Positions 54,761-64,000 of a DNA stretch of 64,000 nucleotides are shown here, piece by piece. Location: positions 67,401,477 through 67,465,476 of the forward strand of contig NC_087066.1 of NCBI RefSeq assembly GCF_963678635.1, read 5' to 3'. The notes under the pieces are model-generated. The model worked only from the letters and a program-made list of their open reading frames with translations. It made no database searches and was not told the DNA's origin. The translations under genes were made by a program, and so were the position numbers. Every line of letters begins with the position of its first letter. The stretch's first letter is position 1. This DNA is from Symsagittifera roscoffensis (Eukaryota > Xenacoelomorpha > Acoela > Convolutidae).

Positions 54761-55790
54761 TGAAAATCATTCAAAACTTGAAATTTCACATTTTTGCATT
54801 GACAAGAAATATTTTGACAAGATTATCTGAAAAATATCTAAAGCAAGGTTTCAAAAAAATTGAACCTAATTCTCTCACGCAGCCAGATGCTCTAGCGCTA
54901 AGTTTTCCGTTAAGTTCATTGGACTCAATGTGTACCTTAAGTAGACGCAAAAGATGTCTTTGAGGAACAAAAAAGATTCAAATAAAATCTATTAATGAAA
55001 ATAGCAGGCAACTTTGTGAGTTAAGCAGATATGGGTCGTTCATTTTAGAAAGTAAGTAGCTAATTATCAAAATAATATATTAAATGATGTTACCACTTTC
55101 AACTAGTTCACAACGAGTAAAAGTTAGCATTGGTCGTTAGTGCTGAGAGCCCTGCTGGTTAGCTAATTTGTTTAAATGACCTGCAAACAGTTTGCAGATA
55201 ATTCATTTTAAAATTGATAGTCAACTTCAAACTTTAAAGTAGATTTACTTCTTTGAAAGTGCTCCAAAAATCGGTTGCTTATCGAAATCTTCTCTATTAC
55301 TTCTCATGTATCTCAAGCTACTTAGTTTTTGTTATGAAAAAGAAAAGAATGAAGTCGACTGAAATAATGGTCATGAGTAAGAACAAATATTTAGTTCTCC
55401 TTTAAGATCAAGTTACGCCTTCATAAAACAATTGAGACGATAACTTGGCGTCATAAAATTGAGACGAAAAATGTACTAGTATACTTCAGTAAAAGCTAAC
55501 AGGAACCCATTAAATGGTATTACATCAGATAGTTGGTGTTATATTATATGTGATTTTGTTGTCGTACGTAAATAATTAACCAGCTACTATAAGGACCAAC
55601 CAAAACGGTATATTTTAATGCAAAAAACTGCATCATGGATATGTTATTTGCTACAGGTTTCAGGGCAAATGGCAAACATTTCAGCTGTTTTATATACTGG
55701 GCTCAGATTTTTTAATTATCCCCAACACCTAACATCCATCGGAAAACTTCTAAGCTTCGAAATACTTATTCAACTATTAGGCTTATGTGA
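54761..55790. other. Intergenic stretch downstream of the EF-hand gene
   Basis: AT-rich and without recognised genes. The short plus frame 55618-55806 is hydrophobic but has no support. Confidence 0.4.
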
Positions 55791-55796
55791 TTTATT
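55791..55796 (-). terminator. Polyadenylation signal of the EF-hand gene
   Basis: AATAAA on the minus strand (tttatt on plus), about 130 bases past the stop codon at 55927-55929. Reasonable distance for a 3' end. Confidence 0.5.
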
Positions 55797-55926
55797 TTCC
55801 TTATAACGAACTTGTTCTTTTTGTGAGAGGGAAGGAGGAGGATAATTAAACAAATTCTTGCGTTCATTTTTGGTCAGTTTGTCTTGATGATATTATGTAA
55901 TAAACCGCAGCAGTGTGAGTTGTTGT

Positions 55927-58900
55927 TCAGACTAGGAAGTACTTGAGGAATTCGCTGTAGCTCAACTTGCCGTCCATGTTCTCGTCTATGTCTGACATCA
56001 GATGGTACAGATCCTCCTCGCTCAACACAATCCCGTGGTCTCTCAACACCCTCAGGAACTCCCCCTTCTGCAGATATCCGTCCCCATTCACGTCATGTTG
56101 AGTGAAGCCTCGTCGCAGATTCTTCCACTTGGCCAAGATCTGAGCACGAACAAAATGATTTGTAATACACGATAAGAGAACGCCTCGAAAGTTTAAAAAA
56201 AAACAGAGAACCAGGTCGATGCGCAACAATTATTTAAATTTTCTGACCGTATTTTCATAAATTTAAAGTTCAATATTATATAACATAGTCAATCGAATAT
56301 TGGAAGAGAGAAATGAACGCAAGTTAAAAAAAAGGAATCAAGTTAATATCCTCACCCCACCCTCGTGGGGTAGAGGATGTTAACTTTGAACATCGCTCTT
56401 CGAATTTGTAGAACATTTTATCATGGACAATTATTTGTTAAAATTAACCCAATTTGAGAAAACTGGATCAATAAGCAAAACTATTATTTCGCTGGGAAAT
56501 CTGATAATTAATCACCATTTTTGAAATTAGAAGTCGATCACGTTTTTCGTGACCTGTACACTTTTGCTGCTCGATAGTGGAGTTTAACAACAGAAATGCA
56601 CTGAAATTAAAAAGAAATCACAAATCAAACCGCGAAAAATCAAAACTGAGCGTGAACAAATTTTAAGACTTTTTACTGAAAAAAAACAGAAAAAATCAGC
56701 AAGACTTATATAAGAGTACAAACTACATTCATTACTCTTTAAAACAACTTTGATATGGAAAACCTAAAACTTTTCATTTAAAAAAAATGTTGAATTTTTC
56801 GATAACTATAAATTATGCTACAGCGGCATCCCAATTCTCTTTGATATACAAACAATGAACCGCATTATATTGAAGAATTATTCAAATTAGATTCGTAATC
56901 TAACTCTTGTTGCTCGAAAATCACTCCTACGGTAAATTAGTTTCCGAAAGAAAAATATCAAAGCAACTTTCATCAAAACCATAGGAATTACTGTAAAAAT
57001 CTATTGGGAATCTGAACGGGGCTGATTTCGACCTTTTTTAGGTCATCCAAATTGTTTCCGAGCCCCTCCCTAAGGCCGCTACTGAACCTGAATGATGAGT
57101 AAAGGGAATTTTTATTAAGACTTCGACTCCGTTTTAAAACAAGATTGCTCGTAATCAGGGCAAAGCCCTGAATGTTCCGACTGTCCCTGAATGTTCCGAC
57201 TGACCCTTAAAATAAACAATTGAAAAGCTATAATTTTTGGACAATATCAATAAGTAAAATTTTGAGTCGAAAGAAATTAATACGGCCAATTAGCTATACT
57301 CAATTCAATTTGAAACAATTTTGTTGCACGGGATTACTTCGCCACGCATAAATAATTGGCCGTACGCTCTCAACATTATAAGTAAACTCTTCAAAGCGCG
57401 CATAATTTAGTCCTGAACATGGCAAATTTGGCAACTTTCAACCCCCCAGAACTTTGCAAAAACTAATCGGTGAGATATCTTTTTACATTTGAACTTAGGA
57501 AGTCGATATCTTTAATGAGGCACAAAAACTTTCTGTGGAAAACTATTATTTCGATCGGTGAAAACTGACTGAATAAAAAAAGCCACGCCGATCATAAATA
57601 TTCCATTTTCTTCGAATTCGGAACAAAAACAGTCGAAATAATAGTTGAGACTGAGATTTAGAAAACTAAAAACTATAACAAGACAAAATCGATCTACTAC
57701 TCGAAGGTGCTCAAAGTGATGACGAATAAAGTTCAGTTGTGATGATGATTTCATGTGCAATAAATGATCAGCCCAGGGCGCAAATTCATTGTGCAATGAA
57801 ATTGTCGAGTAATTGAGAACTTCTAAGAACAACTACGAACTAAAAGATGCTGCTGTGTGATCTAAATTTAGATGTCATCACTAGACCCACCTGAAGTTTA
57901 AGTGTTTTTGGAATTTCTGGTTGCTCCGATTTCTATAGTATATAATTGACGTTCAAAATCAGAACCACTGGTGCGAAATCATCAGAAAAGGTTGTTGTTG
58001 TCCACTTCAAAAACATCATAATTTCATAATTTCATTTTTTCGAAAAAAAACATGACTTGGCCATGAATTATCTCAGGACGAATTCAAAATAAGCACGAGA
58101 ATTATGAAAAAAACAACAGTTTGTTGAAATATTAATTTCAATTGCGTATTTTGCGAAAAAACTGGTTCAGGTCTGAATTAAACGAATTAAAAAATCACCG
58201 AGCTATCAACAAAAGTAATTAATGTACATGTTTTTTTATGATTGAAGTGGAATAGTGTCTTGAGTGGAAGAGGTAAAATTAATAGAAGCAAAGGCTAAGT
58301 TGAACACTCACTCTGGTCCTGAGCACTTGAATGATGTTGGCACTGTCTATGGGTGCGTTTGCCTCCATCGGGTGTTTGCACACAGGTGGCAAGTAGAGTT
58401 CCAGGAACCTCAGGTAGTGGAAGCTGCAAACAGAACAGCCAAACATGTCAATGAACATTAGAACCGTGTTTACTGTTTACGGTCAGTGAAGAGCAACATA
58501 TCCACACTCAAATCGTCCCATGATTTTCAAAAACTGTAGGAAAAGCGGGACTTGGCTTGCCAGCCAAAAAAATTCTTTATATCACACATAAAGCAGAACA
58601 ATAACAAAAAAATCAAGATAGTTTTCAGTTTCAATGTGTCGAATGTTTGGCCAGATAGTCTTAGGTTAGGAAGTTCTCGAACAACTAAATGACTTGGCTT
58701 ACTTTCCGTTTGCGTTGATATCGAACGCCCTGCAGAGCAAGTCCGCCTCTTTCTCATTTCGCAAGTCCAGTCTGTGCTGATGGAACAAGTTCTGCGAACA
58801 GAGATTGATACAGTCCAGGTAAGTATGTCTGGGAATCCAGAGAGGCCAATTCAGTCATCAAATTTTTTCATTGTAATGCCATTCCACAAAAAAAAACAGC

Positions 58901-61900
58901 AAGCCAAAAAGTCCAAATTCTTCGTGGATGAACAATTTCCAAAACTTGAAAAATTTCAAACTCTTTAGATCTATCTCAAGAAATGGTTTGAATAAAAGAA
59001 TACTTCAATATTGCGCGATTTACAGCGACGCTGCCAATGATGCAGCATTGATGTACTGGATGATGCGAAAAGTTCCTGTGCTTTATCACAACAAATCAGC
59101 TTTTTTGTATGCAGTTTTTGAAACTTCTGTCAGAAAAGAAGACATTACACTATAGGCATAAGGCATGCTGATAGATTAGGACGACAAAGGCAACTATCTA
59201 AAAGGTAGACAGATTATAGATAGAATAGACAAAGACAAGGAACCTTGGTAATTTTGAAATCGATGTGAGTTCGCCCGTAGCGATCCTGACACACAAACGC
59301 CTCTTTTAGGCTCTGTGTAATCTGAAAACAAACCAATGTGGTTAATATAGTTAGTAATAGTTGACAGACTGACCTCCATTACATTTCTCTTCACACATCC
59401 CGTGCCAAGTGAATCTTCCTGGCGCAGTTTGGCGCGCAATTCCGTAAGATGTTCGCTCATCTGTTAAGATAAAAAATATCCATTTGCTTCTCTCACAAAC
59501 CCTCATAACTAAAGTTAGAGAAAATAACTACCAAAATTCAAAATACAATTAAAAATCGATCCTATTTAGATCATCCGATAAAATTAGTAATGGAACAAAA
59601 CTAGAACTTGCTCTCAGAAAGACTCCTAAACATTTCTGTAAAGATTATTTTTACAAGCTAGCAAATTGAGTATTCGGAATAAAATTTCAGAAGCAAATCT
59701 GTCTGAAATGGTAACAATGTATTCAAGAACCAACTGCAGATTTGGAGGGGGACCCCTTATTCAGGATCCAATCCCATCACCACACGAAGGTCCCCTTTTG
59801 GTACTTTTATACGACATGCATTTTTGGCCAAACAACACTTAAATTGTTCTAAGAGCGCCGATTTTGAGCTAATTTTGAGAGGGAGCGCGTGCCAAAATAA
59901 CGCACGCAAATTTTTAGTCGTTGCCTTCCAAAAACTGCCCCAAACGTCTCGAGAAAATCCTAAGAAAAAAACATGGTGGCGCTTTGCATTCAAATACAAA
60001 AACGTAATTATTTGTCTCGCTGTCATTAGATAATTATGAAAAAACTATTCAAGGCTCTCTTCAAACGCACACATAATTGACAAATAAACAAATAAAGGGG
60101 AGCTGTGGCGAAGTGGTTACATCTCCGCATCTGAATCGAAAGGTCGGTTGTTCGAGGCCCACCATAATCCGCACTCGTTGCTTGAGGGTGAAGCACCATT
60201 ACCCAGCCCAGAAAAATAACCAAAAAACTGAATGTAGTTCTTAAGCAGGGGCACAACAGCGGTTCGCAGTGATCAGCTGTACAGCTCGTATGTTGGTCCT
60301 TTCCCGCGTGGATAAATGGTCTTAACGAAATCGATAATGACTGGTTTCTCTTTGCTTCTGTAAAAAAGGATATGAATGAACCTGTGGTTTGATTCTGATC
60401 ATGATCTCCTTCACTTTCTCCCTCTCCTCTCCCAGAGAGGCCTTCCTCTCCCCCCTCTCCTTCGCCTCCTCACTAGTGTCCCCCTTGCCACATCTGGCTG
60501 GCTTGGCCTTCAACAGGGCCAGCTTCCTGGCTCGCTTCTGCTCCGCTATCTTCTGCTTCGCCTGCGCCACTAACTCTTCATCCGATACTGGATTTACAAA
60601 ATAACACTTGAATACTACTTAGAAAGAAAAAGAGAACCAAATAAATGCAATCAGCGAATAATTTAAATGTTTCAAAAATCCTAAAATTAGTTCTTAACAT
60701 TAATCGGTCTTTGATAATAACTGCCTTGTATTAACTTGCAGCTTTACTGATTTTTAATGATTCAAAATGGCAGAATAAGTTTAGCAGTGCCACTGGAATA
60801 GTGGTTAAATCAAACGCTGATTGGTCACTATGGCGCCATTGTTTGATTGAAAACGATGATCGATAGAGCAATTCATCATCATTAGTCTGAAACAGACCAC
60901 CTGACTGCCAGTTCAATTCTCATTATTTAAAAAATAATTTAAAAATTGAGTATTTTAAGTTCATTATGTTTCATGAGTTTGTACAAAGCCAAAAGCGAGT
61001 TCGATTGGTGCATGTTCAATCTTTTTTAGAGCGGAAAAACTGCTTCAATGACAAAAGAACTGCTTCATTGCTGGATGAGACAAACTGCTTTGATGAAATG
61101 CCAGCGAATTTTGCATTTTCCGGGACGAGCAAGCATCGCTTGAACCTTCCTCACAATTTATTCTGTCATCTTTAAAAATTTTCGATTAGGTAAAAGCACC
61201 TTAGACCACGCAGTTGAAGACAAAATTCGATCCAGGATTTTCGACCAGATGGTACGGAATTAGGTAGTTTTCGGCAATTGTTTTTTAAATATCGTGTCAA
61301 ACGCTCACCTTAGACTGTTTTTTGGAAGATTTTTATACAAAAAGATTGCATATTGACCTTTTACTGGCCTCACAATAAGTTCAACTTTAATGGGGAAAAG
61401 GGAAAGTATGTAAAAGTAGCAAAGGGGTCATTTTTGAGACGAACTAGTAGCAACTCTAAATAAATTGTTGTTGTTGCTGCATAAGCTGGTTGTGATCACA
61501 GATCATTATTGACACCTTTAAACATTGCCAAGAAGATAGCCATTACTTTATTTTTTGCAAGTCATGTCGCCGTCTCATAATAGATTCTTCTTTGATGACG
61601 TGAGTTCGAAATTGTGACAAAACAAAATCAAACTACTCAATCAATTCAATGTGCACTCAAAAACAGAAAACATCAAAATCAAATCATGCACACAATACTA
61701 CAATGCAAACCAACAAGCATAAAAGACACCATCAAAATTTTTCTCGTTTTTAAATACACGTCTGATAATTAAAGAACAAAAATGGCCTTTGAATGAATTA
61801 TAACTTTGTTGTCATGAACGATAAAGCTTTTGTCTATTTCAAGTTTTGTTATAGGACAACACCGAGAAATTGAAAGGGAAAAAAGAATATTCAAAGCACT

Positions 61901-63221
61901 GTGCAATAAAGGGAACAACCAAGGACCTTGATGATCAAACCACATGGAACACTCTTTGTTTCTTTTACTTACTCGCACGTCAATAACGGTCAAGGCAATG
62001 TGAGGAGCTAAATTAGAGCTAAATATTGCATAAGAAGAGCTAAAAATTACATGCACGCTTAAGAGGAGCTGAAAATTATATAAAACTATTCTGAAATTTA
62101 AACTGCAAATAATTGTTAAAGAATCCTCGTCTCAACATCCTTTACTTTAAATCTAGCCTATCAAAAGTGGGAGAAGGAGCAAACCTGGAATCGGCCTTTT
62201 GGAGTAGAGATCTGGAAGAGCGCTCGCATTACTGGGATGTCCAGGAGTGAATCTGGCGACCAACGCTTCCAAGGCCACCTCTCCTGTGTCCTGCTCCAGG
62301 GGCAGCAGAGCCCAAATTCGGTCTATCTCATCGGGTGAGAGGGGAACCCCGATTTTGGAGAGGATGTCAGTGAACTCCAGTTTGTTCATGAGTCGTTTGC
62401 CGTTCTTTGTCAGCAGCATGAAGGCCTGGTAAAGATAAATAAACGAAAACAGTTGGATACAAATATTATACATTCCCAGCTTCTATTCTCTATACGAGCT
62501 TGAACAGAAACCATCTCAGCAGATGACAGAACGAACGGAGGAAAGTAATGTCAAGTATAAATGCTAGAATTGTAATAAACAAATTATACTTCATACTTTA
62601 AAAAAGTTTTTAACAAACAATTTACTAACCTTATGCAGCGAGTGGATTTTGTTCTTGCTGACTTCCTGCATCGCCATTTCCAACTAAACAAAAGCACCAA
62701 ACTTCAGGTGAACATAAAAAACTACTAGAACTCGATTTACTGTAATAACAATTCAGAAAAAATATTGTTCAGCCAACTTCGCGTTGCCATTTCACAAAAC
62801 TTTTTGTGAAATTACAAAGCTCGGAATTGCGGAAGATTTTTTTGAATCGTTTTTTACAAATATTCTATCTGAAATATTGTGGTTACATCTGGTTAATAAT
62901 TATTCTCGTTTCCACAGAAAAATTTTCCTAATTAACTAGGATCTAATCTTCAATCGACTCACCATGGTTATTGGCAGGTTGAACACATTCTGCTCAGTTG
63001 GATTTTCCTGCAGCTCTTTCAGAGTGTCCAGACCCTTCTGGTACCTCTTGGGGGAGACAGTCCTCATCCGTCGGTGTCTGTTCCTCGCCGTCACTCCCCA
63101 GGCGGGCGAGAGGGGCTCCTTCTCAGAATGGGAAGTACTCCTCCCTGATTCCCCACCACCGAGAGAGGATCCAGCTGATCGGACACTGCTGGCAGCACTG
63201 GCATACTTCTGACGCGAGAAT
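55927..63221 (-). CDS. EF-hand protein, EFCAB6-like, C-terminal 445 residues
   Basis: Nine minus-strand exons with GT-AG introns join without a frame break: 63221-62963, 62683-62630, 62425-62185, 60587-60382, 59460-59374, 59321-59244, 58791-58703, 58423-58312, 56139-55927 (stop TGA). The total is 1,338 coding bases after one leading base, that is 445 residues. The last exon has two canonical EF-hand loops, DVNGDGYLQKGE (about residues 391-402) and DENMDGKLSYSE (427-438). A third (DINANGNFHYLR, spanning the exon 7/8 joint) lacks the final Glu. Earlier EF-like helices (FMLLTKNGKRLMNKLEFTDI; EAFVCQDRYGRTHIDFKI) have lost calcium ligands. A Ser/Arg-rich segment precedes them and a Lys/Glu coiled-coil-like part (AQAKQKIAEQKRARKL) lies in exon 4. 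Several degenerate EF-hands with a good C-terminal pair suggest EFCAB6-like proteins of cilia and flagella. Other multi-EF-hand families are possible. The 5' exons are outside the window. Confidence 0.85.
56140..58311 (-). other. Largest intron of the EF-hand gene
   Basis: 2.17 kb between the EF-hand exons ending at 58312 and starting at 56139. AT-rich; no embedded gene or clear repeat. The 57512-57832 minus frame is not supported. Confidence 0.7.
60097..60300 (+). mobile_element. tRNA-derived SINE in an intron
   Basis: TGGCGAAGTGG (60106-60116) fits the pol III A box and TGTTCGAGGCC (60149-60159) the B box, 33 bases apart, preceded by GGGGAGCTG. The tRNA-like head is followed by an unrelated body (CCCAGCCCAGAAAAATAACC, then about 100 bases). 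It sits in the 59461-60381 intron, antisense to the gene. The end is not defined. Confidence 0.65.
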
Positions 63222-64000
63222 CTGCACAACAAAAATCAGGAAAAAATATTAGTTGTACAAAATGTAATAATAGCTTTTTTTTTCCATGAACAGTTCTGAT
63301 TGATCAAATTGTCAAATCACATCAATAAGAATTTGAAAGGAAAAAAAAACAATTTGAGACGTAAGTTATTCCGTTCCAAGAAGTAACACATATCAATAAT
63401 GAAAATAGTCGAAACAGTTCTAACCCTAGGCATGGGCTGATTTAAGGTTTTCTCGAGAGAAGGGGGCGGATTTTCAAAAAAAAATTTAGGTCGACTAAAT
63501 TGATTTGCTGAGCTCTCCGTTATCTCTATAAAGACCCCAATTCGACAGAACTTTCGGCAGGCAAATTTTTGAAAAAAAAACAGGCCAAAAAAGTGTTTTC
63601 AGGTATTTTTTGGAAAACTTTGACCAAAAAATCGCGTTAAAAGAATATGTATTAAACAAAGTTTACGATAGCGGTTTTTCTCATTCCGTGGTTATATAAG
63701 ATAATAATGAACAAAAACCAACTTCATCAACACAAGTTCAACCTACTAACTTAAAGGGTGAACAATAGTAGGATTGACAATGTATACATCTTTTTATTTT
63801 GTTATTTGGTATTACATACATCAAATTTACCAAGGTTAACTAAAAAAACGTGGTTTAGAAGTCGAAAGTCGTAAACAAGATGTCAAAACTTGAACTTGGC
63901 TGCGAAAACCTCAGGAACTCTGTTAGATATAAAAGATAATGCCCAGAAATCATTTCAATTCTTGTTCTGAACCTTTTCCTTTTGTCAGCTAAGCCATAGC
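63222..64000. other. Upstream intron or 5' region of the EF-hand gene
   Basis: A good acceptor (TTTTTGTTGTGCAG on the minus strand) borders exon 63221, so this is intron sequence at least at its start. No further exon was found up to the window edge. Confidence 0.55.

Noticed and set aside
60106-60170. True tRNA gene
   Set aside because: Pol III boxes are present but an acceptor stem and full cloverleaf are not; a SINE head fits better.

Overview
This window looks like repeat-rich nuclear DNA from an animal, most likely an invertebrate. It is AT-rich, its genes are split by introns, it lacks operons, and it carries a BEL/Pao-type integrase (a retrotransposon class known from animals) beside Ty3/gypsy elements, hAT-like MITEs and a tRNA-derived SINE. 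I cannot name the species. Most long open frames are remnants of mobile elements. Only one gene is convincingly host-coding and intact over the part seen: a multi-exon EF-hand gene on the minus strand (about 55.9-63.2 kb). Its nine exons join with consistent phase into a 445-residue C-terminal part that resembles EFCAB6-like ciliary/flagellar calcium-binding proteins.

Layout. 1-4.0 kb: non-coding, diverged quasi-periodic repeat, two MITEs and a fresh 55-bp tandem array. 4.0-4.56 kb: an unrecognised minus-strand ORF. 4.558-12.025 kb: a complete but dead Ty3/gypsy LTR retrotransposon (minus strand) with 5-bp target duplications, paired LTRs, primer site, gag, protease, RT, RNase H and integrase; its integrase/tail region is tandemly duplicated. 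12.4-16.8 kb: a second, more decayed gypsy element on the same strand with gag, zinc knuckle, protease, RT and RNase H traces. 17-24.5 kb: mostly anonymous sequence with foldbacks and MITEs. 25.2-27.4 kb: three MITEs and the 3' end of a BEL/Pao element.

29.4-50.3 kb is the most unusual part. Copies of a GCGGATTCC-type repeat lie near both ends in mainly opposite orientation and also inside. Between them are broken exon sets on both strands: minus-strand exons at 30.0-31.4 kb; Pro-rich then coiled-coil-like plus-strand exons at 31.5-33.4 kb; a gypsy remnant at 34.9-36.4 kb; a duplicated repeat family at 34.3-38.7 kb; a minus-strand unit at 38.7-42.4 kb with transposon-like and BRCT-like pieces; an 18-bp tandem array and a near-perfect palindrome at 43.9-44.6 kb; and a plus-strand JmjC dioxygenase-like gene at 45.2-47.2 kb, followed by a zinc-binding and a very acidic exon. 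The JmjC iron-binding pattern His-x-Asp...His is readable although the frame contains a stop. A large composite or giant transposon that carries a JmjC protein is a testable hypothesis, not an established call.

50.3-54.8 kb: three diverged tandem copies of a 1.2-1.8 kb unit that shares short motifs with the repeat at 1-4 kb. 55.9-64 kb: the EF-hand gene, with a SINE in one intron. Its 5' exons lie beyond the window or were not recognised.
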